Below, piece by piece: positions 25,422 to 33,623 of a stretch of DNA of 53,502 nucleotides (its first letter is position 1; every line of letters starts with the position of its first letter). A program made the translations under genes and the position numbers. Below the pieces are notes generated by a model, which saw nothing but the letters and a program-made list of their open reading frames with translations, was not told the origin of the DNA and did not search any database. Source of the stretch: an uncultured Burkholderiales bacterium. GTDB taxonomy: Bacteria; Pseudomonadota; Gammaproteobacteria; Burkholderiales; Burkholderiaceae. Where the stretch lies: NCBI GenBank assembly GCA_946480465.1, contig CAMLJY010000045.1:1-53502 (forward strand), given 5' to 3'.

Positions 25422-25744
25422 CGCGGGTGGCTGGTGTGGCGCGGGCCCTCGGTCCACGGCTTGTGGCGCGGAGACTGGCGACGCACCGCTCTCGTGCGGT
25501 TGCAGACGAAGGCACGATGATCCGCAATAGGCGTGCCGGGCGCAAAAGGGGAAACACCGTGTCCAATGAAGCGCCACGTAAAGGGCTCGAATCGAGCTCA
25601 AGGCATGGGGTCACGCGCCATGCGCGCAGTCGCATGCCTGCTCGGTCTGGCTGGCACCGCCTCCGATGCAGCCCGTGCATCTCGGTTTACGGCTTGGGTA
25701 CCACGCTCCCTCCCTGCACCAAGTCGCCCTCACACAGCTGAGCC
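25422..25744. other. Non-coding region between dppB and the porin terminator
   Basis: No conserved coding sequence is seen in these 323 bp. Frames on the plus strand run across it but have skewed composition and no recognisable product. The part next to dppB should contain the promoter of the dpp operon; I find no convincing -35/-10 pair or ribosome site. A remnant of a dppA gene is not visible. Confidence 0.4.
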
Positions 25745-25771
25745 AAAAAAAAGCCGCCCCGAAGGGGCGGC
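25745..25771 (-). terminator. Intrinsic terminator of the porin gene
   Basis: Read on the minus strand, GCCGCCC-CTTCG-GGGCGGC forms a strong stem closed by a UUCG tetraloop and is followed by eight T residues. It lies 42 bp beyond the porin stop codon and is the clearest rho-independent terminator in the window. Confidence 0.92.
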
Positions 25772-25813
25772 TCTTTGTCCTCAAGGGGGAAGCCCCCTAT
25801 GCAGCGAGGCGCA

Positions 25814-26848
25814 TTAGAAGACGTGACGGATGCCGACCTGGAAACCGCTTTGGTTCTTGCCTGCCGGCGTCGCGAGGCTCAGGCCCGGGGAGTTGAGCGC
25901 CTTGTTCTGCGTACCATCGTTGGAAACACGAGCCAGCGTCGTGTACACGTTGGTGCGCTTCGACAGGTTGTACGCGTAACCCACGGCGATCAGGTCATAG
26001 TCGGCATCGTTGAACGCGGCCGTCCCGCCCTTCTGGTCGTACCGGCTGATGGCACCACGCACTTCGTGCTGGCCAAAGTTGGCGACGACACCCACTTCAA
26101 CAGCTTGAACCTTCGCGCTGCCGTTGCCCTTTTCCTGCACCACCAGCACCATCGGCTTCACCGGTCCGAAGACGTACGACGCCCCCAGGCTCATGTGCTT
26201 CAGGTCAGCGGCGTCGGTCGCACCCTCGGTCTTGGAATAGGCGCCAGACACCGACAGCGGGCCGGCGGCGTAGCCCAGACGAGCACCCCAGTAGTCGTTG
26301 GTCTTCACGGTGCCGCTGACGTTCTCACCGAATGCATACATGAGTTGCCCCATGAAGCCACCCAGATTGCCCGGCAGGAAGTAATTGACAGCGTTGCTGT
26401 TGCGCACCGAAGCGACTTGGTTGACGCCCGGCATCATGCCGAAGGTCTTCGCGGAACCCATGCCGGTGGTACCGAAGGGGTCGTAGGCGCCGATGTTGTT
26501 GAAGCCGGGGGTGTAGTCACGACCCAGGCGGAATTCACCGAAGTTGCCCGACAGCATCACGGTCGAACGGCGCTGCCAAGTCTGGCCGCCGGCATTGCCT
26601 TCGTCGGGCTGCAGCTCACCTTCGATCCAGAAGCCGGCCTTCAGGCCGCCACCCAGATCCTCGACGCCACGGAAGCCAATGCGGCTCGTGTTGTAGCCGC
26701 TGCGCCCCAGGCCTTGGATGTGCTGACCACTGGTCGAGACGCGTGCGAAGTTCAGGTCAACGATGCCGAACAGCGTGACCGACGACTGCGCAGACGCGGC
26801 GCCAGCAAACATTCCAAGCGCGGCGAGAGCGAGCAGAGACTTTTTCAT
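25814..26848 (-). CDS. Outer-membrane porin (Burkholderiales Gram-negative porin family)
   Basis: A 344-residue trimeric beta-barrel porin for passive entry of small solutes. The signal peptide MKKSLLALAALGMFAGAASA is cleaved before QSSVTLFGIVD, the usual first strand. Inside are SRIGFRGVEDLGGGLKAGFW, the FGEFRLGRDYTP segment and a C-terminal strand ending in Phe (FQVGIRHVF), the BAM recognition signal. It has an AGGAG site 9 nt before ATG 26848, its own promoter and a strong terminator, so it is monocistronic and probably highly expressed. Substrate preference is not evident. Confidence 0.93.
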   Translation of the reverse strand: MKKSLLALAALGMFAGAASAQSSVTLFGIVDLNFARVSTSGQHIQGLGRSGYNTSRIGFRGVEDLGGGLKAGFWIEGELQPDEGNAGGQTWQRRSTVMLSGNFGEFRLGRDYTPGFNNIGAYDPFGTTGMGSAKTFGMMPGVNQVASVRNSNAVNYFLPGNLGGFMGQLMYAFGENVSGTVKTNDYWGARLGYAAGPLSVSGAYSKTEGATDAADLKHMSLGASYVFGPVKPMVLVVQEKGNGSAKVQAVEVGVVANFGQHEVRGAISRYDQKGGTAAFNDADYDLIAVGYAYNLSKRTNVYTTLARVSNDGTQNKALNSPGLSLATPAGKNQSGFQVGIRHVF

Positions 26849-26955
26849 TGCAACTATCTCCTAGGTTGAACAAGAGGTCCCGATCCCGTAGAGAACCCGC
26901 CCACCGGGAACGGCGCGGGCCGGTCAGGCCAACCTCCTCATCGGAAGTTGCGGCT

Positions 26956-26984
26956 ATTCCACCAGACGCCCGAAGGGGTTGCAA
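26956..26984 (-). promoter_or_regulatory. Candidate sigma-70 promoter of the porin gene
   Basis: On the minus strand TTGCAA (26984-26979) is followed after exactly 17 bp by TGGAAT (26961-26956). This gives an untranslated leader of about 100 nt before the porin start codon. Each hexamer matches the consensus at four positions. Confidence 0.45.
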
Positions 26985-27092
26985 AGAAATGGACTGAAAA
27001 ATGCCGACACTTGTTGTCTGTCTGCAACGACACATCAAAGACCCACGAGATGCCTCGCAAATGCCTCTGGCAGAGCACGTCCGGGCCTGCGC

Positions 27093-27098
27093 TATCCT
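27093..27098 (+). promoter_or_regulatory. -10-like hexamer 6 bp before coq7
   Basis: TATCCT (4 of 6 to consensus) ends 6 bp before the coq7 ATG and there is no Shine-Dalgarno. The spacing suggests transcription starting at the start codon. Confidence 0.35.
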
Positions 27099-27104
27099 TG
27101 TTCC

Positions 27105-27755
27105 ATGCCCTGGATCGATGAGTTGATCGAGAGCGCGGACACGGCGCTGCGCACAGTCAATGGCGGCGCACGCGCCGCGCGGCCGATGCCGCAGGCAGCG
27201 GCGTTGGATCCCGCTTCACGCGCCGGTGCACAGACGCCGCCCACCGATGCGGACCGCCGCCTCGCCGGCGCGCTGATGCGCGTCAATCATGTGGGCGAGG
27301 TATGCGCGCAGGCGATGTACACCGCGCAGGGCCTCACCGCGCGGACCCCTGAATTGCGCGCGCAAATGCGCGCGGCGGCACGCGACGAAACCGATCACTT
27401 GGCATGGACCGAGAAGAGGCTGCAAGAACTCGGCGACCGCACGAGCCTGCTGAACCCGCTGTGGTTCGCGGGCGCCTTCGCGATCGGACTCATCGCGGGA
27501 CGGGCGGGCGACCGCTATAGCCTGGGCTTCGTGGCCGAGACGGAGCGCCAGGTGGAGCAGCACCTGGCCGGGCACCTGGATCGACTGCCGGTGGACGACC
27601 TCGCCTCCCGCGCGGTCGTGCAGCAGATGAAGATCGACGAAGCCCGCCATGCGGACGAAGCGCTGCAGAGCGGGGGCGTGGCGTTGCCGGCGCCCGTGCG
27701 CTGGGCGATGCGCGCGGCCGCGCGGGTGATGACGACGACGGCGCACGTCATCTGA
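27105..27755 (+). CDS. coq7: Demethoxyubiquinone hydroxylase Coq7
   Basis: A 216-residue di-iron hydroxylase acting near the end of ubiquinone synthesis. The ferritin-like ligands are visible: E65 in [13 protein letters not shown]95 and H98 in RDETDHLAW, a glutamate in FVAETERQ (145 or 147), and E179 and H182 in DEARHAD. The [10 protein letters not shown] helix between them fits the membrane-associated part. The ATG at 27105 starts the conserved MPWIDELI; longer upstream frames are not conserved sequence. It is convergent with the OsmC-family gene. Confidence 0.93.
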   Translation: MPWIDELIESADTALRTVNGGARAARPMPQAAALDPASRAGAQTPPTDADRRLAGALMRVNHVGEVCAQAMYTAQGLTARTPELRAQMRAAARDETDHLAWTEKRLQELGDRTSLLNPLWFAGAFAIGLIAGRAGDRYSLGFVAETERQVEQHLAGHLDRLPVDDLASRAVVQQMKIDEARHADEALQSGGVALPAPVRWAMRAAARVMTTTAHVI

Positions 27756-27864
27756 GCGCCTGTGCGCCGGGCCTCGCGGCTGCGGCACATCAGAGGCGCA
27801 ACACATCACGTCATTCGCGAAGGCGCCGCACGGACGGGCGACGCTTCCAATGTGCGTTAGCAGC

Positions 27865-28287
27865 TCACACCGCGACGATGTCGTGGCTCGTGGTGATCTC
27901 TGCCGTCTTGCCCAGCATGATGGTCGCCGAGCAGTATTTGTCGTGCGACAGCGCGATGGCACGCTCGACCGCGGCAGCTGGAAGATTGCGGCCGCTGACG
28001 GTGAAGTGCATGTGCAGCCGAGTGAAGACCTTCGGGTCTTCGGCCGCCCGTTCGGCCTTCAGCGTCACCCGGCAGTCCGTCACCTCATGCCGGCCGCGCT
28101 TGAGGATCAGCACGACGTCGTAGGCCGTGCAACCGCCAGCCCCGGCAAGCATGGTCTCCATCGGCCGCGGCGCCAGGTTGCGACCGCCGCCATCCGGCGC
28201 GCCGTCCATCGCCAGCAGGTGGCCACTACCGGTTTCGGCCACCATGGCCATGCCGGCGTCCGGCACCCATCGAATCGTGCATTCCAT
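27865..28287 (-). CDS. OsmC/YhfA-family protein
   Basis: A 140-residue alpha/beta protein of the OsmC superfamily. The first conserved cysteine is in GGCTAYDVVLILKRGR and the second in HDKYCSATIMLGKTA, the two-cysteine arrangement used by OsmC/Ohr enzymes to reduce organic hydroperoxides. The spacing and the ending HDIVAV fit the YhfA branch, whose physiological role is less clear. It starts at ATG 28287 with GGGG 7 nt upstream, and is convergent with coq7 and divergent from ilvA. Confidence 0.85.
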   Translation of the reverse strand: MECTIRWVPDAGMAMVAETGSGHLLAMDGAPDGGGRNLAPRPMETMLAGAGGCTAYDVVLILKRGRHEVTDCRVTLKAERAAEDPKVFTRLHMHFTVSGRNLPAAAVERAIALSHDKYCSATIMLGKTAEITTSHDIVAV

Positions 28288-28383
28288 CGTCTATCCCCTC
28301 GAACGGTGCATACGGCGCACCTGCCGCGGGCGCCGCGCACCACCCAATGGAGCGGGCGCCCTAGAGTCATCGCGGTGATGATA

Positions 28384-28412
28384 TTGCGGCGCAGCAATCG
28401 GCACGCTAGACT
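28384..28412 (+). promoter_or_regulatory. Candidate promoter of the ilvA leader
   Basis: TTGCGG (28384-28389), a 17-bp spacer and TAGACT (28407-28412) give a plausible sigma-70 promoter with a start near 28419. A transcript from here would pass through a terminator hairpin at 28530-28558 before reaching ilvA. Confidence 0.45.
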
Positions 28413-28529
28413 GGTTTCCATCGGGTCAGCGCCGCAGCAGCCCGGGTCGGCAGGCCAGCCTCCTAACCCACAGCTGCAGCGACCATGATCCCACCGCTTG
28501 TCTCCTCCACCTCCTCCAATGGTGGATTC

Positions 28530-28558
28530 GGCCCGGGGCTCACGTCCCGGGCCTTTTT
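28530..28558 (+). terminator. Terminator hairpin upstream of ilvA (attenuator or end of a small RNA)
   Basis: GGCCCGGG (28530-28537) pairs perfectly with CCCGGGCC (28546-28553) and is followed by five T residues, about 100 bp before the ilvA start codon. A smaller hairpin, TCCACC (28506-28511) with GGTGGA (28521-28526), lies just upstream. The region from about 28419 to 28558 could be a 140-nt leader with conditional termination or an independent small RNA. Confidence 0.7.
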
Positions 28559-28656
28559 CTTTCCGGGGCAGGCTTATCATCCCGCGCCGCTCGTGCACCC
28601 CGGCACGCGCCCAACAGCCGCCCCCCGCCTCGATTGACCTGGAAAGTCCGCCGCCC

Positions 28657-30180
28657 ATGGCCCGCGCCCCGTCCACCGACTATCTCAAGAAGATCCTGAC
28701 CGCGCGCGTTTACGACGTTGCGATCGAGTCGCCGCTGGATCCCGCCCGCAGCCTGTCGCGCCGCCTCGGCAACCATGTGCTGCTCAAGCGCGAGGACCAG
28801 CAGCCGGTGTTCAGCTTCAAGCTGCGCGGCGCCTACAACAAGATGGCGCACCTGACGAAGGAGCAGCTGGCGCAGGGCGTGATCTGCGCCTCGGCGGGCA
28901 ACCATGCCCAGGGCGTGGCGCTGAGCGCGCGCAAGCTGGGCTGCCGTGCCGTCATCGTGATGCCGGTGACGACGCCGAAGCTGAAGATCGACGCCGTCGC
29001 GGCGCTTGGCGGCGAGGTGGTGCTGCACGGGGACAGCTATTCGGACGCCTACCAACACGCCTTGGCCCTGCAGGAGGCCGAAGGCCTGACCTTCGTGCAC
29101 CCCTTCGACGATCCCGACGTCATCGCCGGCCAGGGCACCATCGCCATGGAATTGCTGCGCCAGCACCAGGGGCCGATCGACGCCGTGTTCGTCGCCATCG
29201 GCGGCGGCGGGTTGATCGGAGGCGTTGCGTCCTACATCAAGGCGGTGCGGCCTGACATCCGCGTGATCGGCGTGCAGACGCGCGACTCCGATGCGATGGT
29301 GCGCTCGGTGAAGGCCGGCAAGCGCGTGACGCTGCCCGACGTCGGCCTGTTCTCCGACGGCACGGCGGTGAAGCTGGTGGGCGAGGAGACCTTCCGCCTC
29401 GCACGCATGCTGGTCGACGACTTCGTCGTCGTCGACACCGACGAAGTCTGCGCCGCGATCAAGGACGTGTTCCAGGACACGCGCAGCATCCTCGAGCCGG
29501 CGGGTGCGCTGGGTGTCGCGGCGATCAAGCAGTACACCGCCGCGAACAAGTGCAAGGGCCAGACCTTCGTGGCGATCACCTGCGGCGCCAACATGAACTT
29601 CGACCGCCTGCGCTTCGTCGCCGAGCGCGCCGAGTTCGGTGAGCAGCGCGAGGCCCTGTTCGCGGTGACGATCCCCGAGGAACGCGGCTCGTTCAAGCGC
29701 TTCTGCGAGCTGATCGGCCCACGCGCAGTCACCGAATTCAACTACCGCATCTCCGACGCCGACCAGGCCCACGTCTTCGTCGGCATCGCGATCTCGCGCC
29801 GCGACGAGGCCGACAAGATCGCACGCAGCTTCGAGCGTCACGGCTTCCCGACGGTCGACCTCACCGACGACGAACTGGCAAAGGAGCACGTGCGGCACAT
29901 GGTGGGCGGCCGCACCGAACTGGCCGAGCACGAGCGCCTGTTCCGCTTCGTCTTCCCCGAGCGGCCCGGCGCGCTGATGCGCTTCCTGTCGTCGATGGAC
30001 CCGGGTTGGAACATCAGCCTCTTCCACTACCGCAACCAGGGCGCCGACTACGGCCGCATCCTCGTCGGCATCCAGGTGCCGCGCAGCGACGCGCGGGCCT
30101 TCAAGTCCTTCCTCGATGCGCTGGCCTACCCGTTCACCGAGGAAACCGACAACCCGGTGTACCGGCTGTTCCTGCGCTGA
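28657..30180 (+). CDS. ilvA: Threonine ammonia-lyase, biosynthetic
   Basis: A PLP enzyme that converts threonine to 2-oxobutanoate, the first step to isoleucine. The catalytic domain has K55 in FSFKLRGAYN, the SAGNHAQGVA motif and the PLP phosphate loop GGGGLIGG. Two ACT-like regulatory domains follow (about 330-420 and 425-507), as in the long allosteric form inhibited by isoleucine; total 507 residues. I start at ATG 28657, where conserved sequence (TDYLKKILTARVYDVA) begins; the frame is open upstream through the terminator but is not conserved. The leader terminator suggests control by attenuation. Confidence 0.95.
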   Translation: MARAPSTDYLKKILTARVYDVAIESPLDPARSLSRRLGNHVLLKREDQQPVFSFKLRGAYNKMAHLTKEQLAQGVICASAGNHAQGVALSARKLGCRAVIVMPVTTPKLKIDAVAALGGEVVLHGDSYSDAYQHALALQEAEGLTFVHPFDDPDVIAGQGTIAMELLRQHQGPIDAVFVAIGGGGLIGGVASYIKAVRPDIRVIGVQTRDSDAMVRSVKAGKRVTLPDVGLFSDGTAVKLVGEETFRLARMLVDDFVVVDTDEVCAAIKDVFQDTRSILEPAGALGVAAIKQYTAANKCKGQTFVAITCGANMNFDRLRFVAERAEFGEQREALFAVTIPEERGSFKRFCELIGPRAVTEFNYRISDADQAHVFVGIAISRRDEADKIARSFERHGFPTVDLTDDELAKEHVRHMVGGRTELAEHERLFRFVFPERPGALMRFLSSMDPGWNISLFHYRNQGADYGRILVGIQVPRSDARAFKSFLDALAYPFTEETDNPVYRLFLR

Positions 30181-30245
30181 CGCGCGCGGCCCGCACGGCC
30201 GCCCTGGCGAGCGGACCGTCGGTAGCCGCTGCGCACGCCGCTGCT

Positions 30246-30251
30246 TACACT
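30246..30251 (+). promoter_or_regulatory. -10-like hexamer 7 bp before the cobT-like gene
   Basis: TACACT ends 7 bp before the ATG at 30259 and no ribosome site lies between, so a leaderless transcript is plausible. No clear -35. Confidence 0.35.
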
Positions 30252-30258
30252 CGTCCCC

Positions 30259-31344
30259 ATGTCGCTGAACCGCTCGCTGATCGCGCCGACGTCGAACCCG
30301 CTGCTCGAGCGGGCGCTGATCGACAAGCTCGAACGCCGCGTCGAGGTGGTCGGCAGCCTGGGTGAGCTGGAGCCGGTGGCCGTGCGCCTCGGACTGATGC
30401 AGAACACGCTGAAGCCCCGCTTTCGCGACCCGCAACTGGTGCTCTTCGCAGCGGACCACGGCCTGGCCGTCGATGGCATCCAGAACGCGCAGTTGCCGCA
30501 GTCGCATGACCAGGTGCGGCAGTTGCTCACGGGCCAGCTGCCGGCCTCGGTCTTCGCGCGCATCCAGGGCTTGGAGCTGTCACTGATCGACTGCGGTTTG
30601 GCCGCCGAGATGAGCCCGCACGAACGCTTGATGCCGCGCAAGATCGCCCACGGCACGCGCAATGCGCGCGTCAGCCCGGCGATGGCGCTGGACCAGGCGC
30701 ATGCCGCCATCCGCGCCGGCATGGAGATCGGCGACGCATTGCGAGGCAACCTGGTGGCCTGCGCCGGAGTCGGCGTCGGCGCACACGAGGCGGCGGCGCT
30801 GGTGCTGTCGCGGCTGACGCAAAGCCCCGTGCGCGATCTGCTCGTCAGCGGGCCGCAGATGAGCAGCGAGTCGCTGTCACACCTGATGGCCATCGCACAG
30901 GCGGCCCAGGCCCGCCACCGCGACGTGACCGATGCGGTCGAGGTGCTGGCTGCTTTCGGGGGGTTCGAAACCGCGGTGATGGTCGGCGTGATGCTGGTCG
31001 CCGCCAGCAAGCGCCACCTGATCATGGTCGACGGCATGGCGGCCTGTGCGGCGCTGATGGTGGCTTCGCACATCGCGGCGTCGGTGACCGACTATTGCGT
31101 CTTCTGCCGCAGCCACAGCCACCGTGGGTTGGACCAGGCGCTGAACCTGTTCAACGCCACCGCGCTGCTCGAACTGGGCCTGGACAGCCTGGACGGCACC
31201 GGCGCCTGCCTGTCCTGGCCGCTGGTGCGCAGCGCCGCCGCACTGCTGACCGAGCTGGCGGATGGTGAAGACCCGGGGCCGTCGCGCCCGTCGGCGATGC
31301 CGGAGGCCGGCCTCTACGAGGACGACGCGCAGCGCACGGGCTGA
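30259..31344 (+). CDS. CobT-like phosphoribosyltransferase family protein with altered active site
   Basis: The 361 residues follow the fold pattern of CobT, which joins nicotinate mononucleotide and dimethylbenzimidazole during cobalamin loop assembly: FAADHGLAVDG (63-73), a central glycine loop, ASKRHLIMVDG (249-259), ASHIAASVTDY and a C-terminal DGTGA. Two signature sites differ. The GEMGIGNTT loop reads AGVGVGAHE (169-177), and the catalytic Glu in GEGTGA is Asp312. Both glutamates are important in characterised CobT enzymes, so a changed substrate or reaction is likely. No other cobalamin gene is nearby. I leave the symbol empty for that reason. Confidence 0.78.
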   Translation: MSLNRSLIAPTSNPLLERALIDKLERRVEVVGSLGELEPVAVRLGLMQNTLKPRFRDPQLVLFAADHGLAVDGIQNAQLPQSHDQVRQLLTGQLPASVFARIQGLELSLIDCGLAAEMSPHERLMPRKIAHGTRNARVSPAMALDQAHAAIRAGMEIGDALRGNLVACAGVGVGAHEAAALVLSRLTQSPVRDLLVSGPQMSSESLSHLMAIAQAAQARHRDVTDAVEVLAAFGGFETAVMVGVMLVAASKRHLIMVDGMAACAALMVASHIAASVTDYCVFCRSHSHRGLDQALNLFNATALLELGLDSLDGTGACLSWPLVRSAAALLTELADGEDPGPSRPSAMPEAGLYEDDAQRTG

Positions 31345-31361
31345 GCTGTGAACATCACAGC
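31345..31361. repeat. Inverted repeat between convergent cobT-like gene and gspC
   Basis: GCTGTGA-ACA-TCACAGC is a perfect 7-bp inverted repeat immediately after the cobT-like stop codon. It may act as a weak bidirectional 3'-end hairpin; there is no T-run. The half-sites resemble a CRP motif, but the 3-bp spacing is wrong. Confidence 0.4.
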
Positions 31362-31402
31362 CAACGCCGCGGCAAGACACCGGCCGCAGGACGCGGCAGA
31401 AG

Positions 31403-32086
31403 TCAGCTCGTCGCCGGACCGCCGGGGTTGGGGCCGCCGGGCATCGCCGGCTGCGGCGTGACGCCGAACGGAGCCGGTGGAGCAGCCGGGGTGGCCGGTG
31501 CATTCGGGGTCACCGCGCCCGGCAGGCCCTGGCGCAGCGCGGGCCGCAGCGGGAATCCCGGTGCGACGGCGGCCGGCGGAGGTGCCATCACGGCCGGCGG
31601 AGGCACCGGCATCGGCGGCACGCCTTCCGCGGCGTCGAGCGTGCCGCGTGCGGCTTCCGGCAGCGCCGGCAGTTCCAGCGCCACGGTGCCACCACCGCCG
31701 CGCGCGCCCAGCTCGACCCGGCGGTGGCTGACCGACACGACCGCCAGGTCGCCATCGACGATGCCGCCGATGCCCACCGCGCGGGGCGCCTTGCCATCGA
31801 CCGAGATCAGTGCCAGGCCGCTGCGCTGCCCGGTCACCGGCGCGACGACGCCGACGAGCTTGAAACGCGCATCGGCAGGTGGCGCGGATTCAGTGGGCAG
31901 GGGCGCAGCCGGGGCCGGCGCGCCGAAGAGGCGGGTGAGGTCTCCACCGACCGCCGGTGCAGCCGCGACGGCCACCGCGGCCTGCGGCGGCACGGCCGGC
32001 GGCTTGACGAACAGGCGGTAACCCCAGAACACCGCGCTTGCGGCCACCGCGGCCCAGACGAGCATCGCGACCAGGCGCGAACTCAT
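31403..32086 (-). CDS. gspC: Type II secretion system protein GspC
   Basis: GspC is the inner-membrane protein that bridges the platform (GspL/M) and the GspD secretin. The 227 residues have one N-terminal membrane helix (about 5-24), a linker, then the HR domain recognisable as ARFKLVGVVAP...GLALISVDGKAPRAVGIGG and a following beta strand pattern. The last 80 residues are Pro/Ala/Gly-rich without a PDZ domain or coiled coil, so this is a short type. ATG 32086 starts just before the helix; an ATG at 32143 is possible, and neither has a strong ribosome site. It is divergent from the rest of the gsp genes. Confidence 0.85.
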   Translation of the reverse strand: MSSRLVAMLVWAAVAASAVFWGYRLFVKPPAVPPQAAVAVAAAPAVGGDLTRLFGAPAPAAPLPTESAPPADARFKLVGVVAPVTGQRSGLALISVDGKAPRAVGIGGIVDGDLAVVSVSHRRVELGARGGGGTVALELPALPEAARGTLDAAEGVPPMPVPPPAVMAPPPAAVAPGFPLRPALRQGLPGAVTPNAPATPAAPPAPFGVTPQPAMPGGPNPGGPATS

Positions 32087-32252
32087 CCGTGCCCGCCCCG
32101 TCGCCCGAAGGGCCGTGGGTTCCGGATGGCCGTTCCGGTCCATGCGGGCCGACTGTTCGCCTGGCGTGAACGATCCTCCGGACCGCTCGCGTGCCGGCTC
32201 GCCCCCCTGGGGGCTGCAAACGGAGAGAGCTGGGGGCAAGCCATTCGGCGAT

Positions 32253-32258
32253 TATCAT
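32253..32258 (+). promoter_or_regulatory. Candidate -10 element of the gspG-F operon
   Basis: TATCAT (5 of 6 to consensus) within the gspC/gspG intergenic region predicts a start about 26 nt before the gspG ATG. No good -35 is found at the expected distance; the upstream side is a GC-rich stretch with CCCCCC/GGGGG arms. Confidence 0.4.
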
Positions 32259-32290
32259 TCAGCGCCCTTCGGCCCCACCTGCTTCACCCC

Positions 32291-32752
32291 ATGCCCCAGA
32301 CGCCGCGCGCGCTCCCTTCCGTTCCATCGACCGCGCCGCGCCAGCCCCGCCGCGGCTTCACGCTGATCGAGCTGCTCGTGGTGCTCGTCATCATCGGCGT
32401 GCTGGCCGGGCTGATCGTGCCGAACCTGCTGGACCGCACCGACGATGCGCGCGCCACCGCGGCGCGCACCGACGTCAACAACCTGATGCAGGCGCTGAAG
32501 CTCTACAAGCTCGACAACCAGCGCTACCCCACGTCCGAGCAGGGCCTGGCCGCGCTGGTCACCAAGCCCTCCGCCGGCACCCCGCCGCCGAACTGGCGGC
32601 CCTACCTGGACAAGCTGCCGAGCGACCCCTGGGGCCAGCCCTACCAGTACCTGAACCCGGGCGTGAAGGCGGAAATCGATGTGTTCAGCTTCGGCGCCGA
32701 CGGCCAGCCCGGCGGTGAAGGCAAGAACGCGGACATCGGCTCCTGGCAGTGA
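32291..32752 (+). CDS. gspG: Type II secretion major pseudopilin GspG
   Basis: A 153-residue pseudopilin that polymerises into the secretion piston. The prepilin peptidase site RRG|FTLIELLVVLVIIGVLAG is present with the conserved Glu at +5. The C-terminal domain has the GspG pattern LYKLDNQRYPTSEQGLAAL, DPWGQPYQY and a calcium-site-like SFGADGQPGGEGKNADI. The ATG at 32291 gives a 21-residue leader, longer than usual. First gene of the main gsp operon. Confidence 0.95.
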   Translation: MPQTPRALPSVPSTAPRQPRRGFTLIELLVVLVIIGVLAGLIVPNLLDRTDDARATAARTDVNNLMQALKLYKLDNQRYPTSEQGLAALVTKPSAGTPPPNWRPYLDKLPSDPWGQPYQYLNPGVKAEIDVFSFGADGQPGGEGKNADIGSWQ

Positions 32753-32774
32753 ATTCCGCCACGGGCCCGCGCGA

Positions 32775-33266
32775 GTGACGCCGCCGACCGCGGTCGGCCT
32801 TGGCGGACGCGGATTCACGCTGGTCGAGCTGCTGGTGGTGCTGGTGCTGATCGGCATCGCGGTCAGCGTGGCGGGCCTGGCCTTGCGCGACCCTTCCGCG
32901 GCCCGCCTGGAGCAGGAAGCCGCACGCCTGGCGGCGCTGCTGGAAGCCGGACGGGCCGAAGCCCGCGCGCTGGGCCTGCCGGTGCGCTTCGAGCTGGGCA
33001 GCACCGACCCCGCCGAGCGCTTTCGCTTCGTCGGGCTGCCGCCCGAACTGAAACTGCCGCAGCACTGGCTGAACGAGGAGCTGCGCGCCGAGATTCCCGA
33101 CGCCCGCGCGCTGGTGCTGGGCCCCGAACCGCTGATCGGCCCGCAGCGCATCGTGCTGACGCTGGGCGAGCAGCAGCTGGTGCTGGCCACCGACGGCCTG
33201 GCGCCCTTCGCGGTCGTCACCGGCGACGCGGCCGCGGGCCAGGCCGCCGCATCGGCGCCCAGATGA
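32775..33266 (+). CDS. gspH: Type II secretion minor pseudopilin GspH
   Basis: A 163-residue minor pseudopilin. The processing site is RG|FTLVELLVVLVLIGIAV, followed by a GspH-type beta domain (EAGRAEARALGLPVRFELG). The likely start is GTG 32775, 22 bp after gspG; an upstream start would overlap gspG and lengthen the leader with unrelated sequence. The 3' end overlaps gspI as ATGA. Confidence 0.9.
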   Translation: MTPPTAVGLGGRGFTLVELLVVLVLIGIAVSVAGLALRDPSAARLEQEAARLAALLEAGRAEARALGLPVRFELGSTDPAERFRFVGLPPELKLPQHWLNEELRAEIPDARALVLGPEPLIGPQRIVLTLGEQQLVLATDGLAPFAVVTGDAAAGQAAASAPR

Positions 33267-33619
33267 AGCGCACTGCGGGCTTCACGCTGGTCGAGGTGCT
33301 GGTGGCGCTGGCGATCGTCGCGATCGCGCTGTCCACCGGCCTGAAGGCCGCCGGCGCGCTGACCGGCAATGCGCAGCGCCTGGCTGACGTGACCGCCGCG
33401 CAATGGTGCGCCGACAACCACCTGACCAACCTGCGCCTGGCACGCCAGTTCCCGGGCACCGGCGACATCGACTTCGAATGCTCGCAGCTCGGGCGCGACT
33501 ACCGCGGCCAGCTGCAGGTTCGGCCGACGCAGAACGCCAACTTCCGCCGCGTCGAGGCCCGGGTAATGGACGACCAGGGCCAGCTGCTGGTGACGCTGGC
33601 CACGGTCCTCGGACGTTAG
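33263..33619 (+). CDS. gspI: Type II secretion minor pseudopilin GspI
   Basis: A 118-residue minor pseudopilin of the tip complex. The leader is short (MKRTAG), with the cleavage site G|FTLVEVLVALAIVAIAL, then the GspI pattern AAQWCADNHLTNLRL and a C-terminal strand pair. The ATG overlaps the gspH stop. Confidence 0.93.
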   Translation: MKRTAGFTLVEVLVALAIVAIALSTGLKAAGALTGNAQRLADVTAAQWCADNHLTNLRLARQFPGTGDIDFECSQLGRDYRGQLQVRPTQNANFRRVEARVMDDQGQLLVTLATVLGR

Positions 33620-33623
33620 CAGC

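Noticed and set aside
25604..25740. Possible small secreted protein on the plus strand after the dpp upstream region
   Set aside because: The apparent hydrophobic start is weak, there is no ribosome site and the frame continues into the porin terminator.
28485..28632. Possible ilvA leader peptide starting ATG 28485
   Set aside because: Its frame runs through the terminator without a stop, so it cannot work as a classical attenuation peptide, and it is not rich in Ile/Val/Leu/Thr codons.
31345..31361. CRP-type binding site after the cobT-like gene
   Set aside because: Half-sites TGTGA and TCACA are separated by 3 bp instead of 6 and lie between convergent genes, where an activator site makes little sense.
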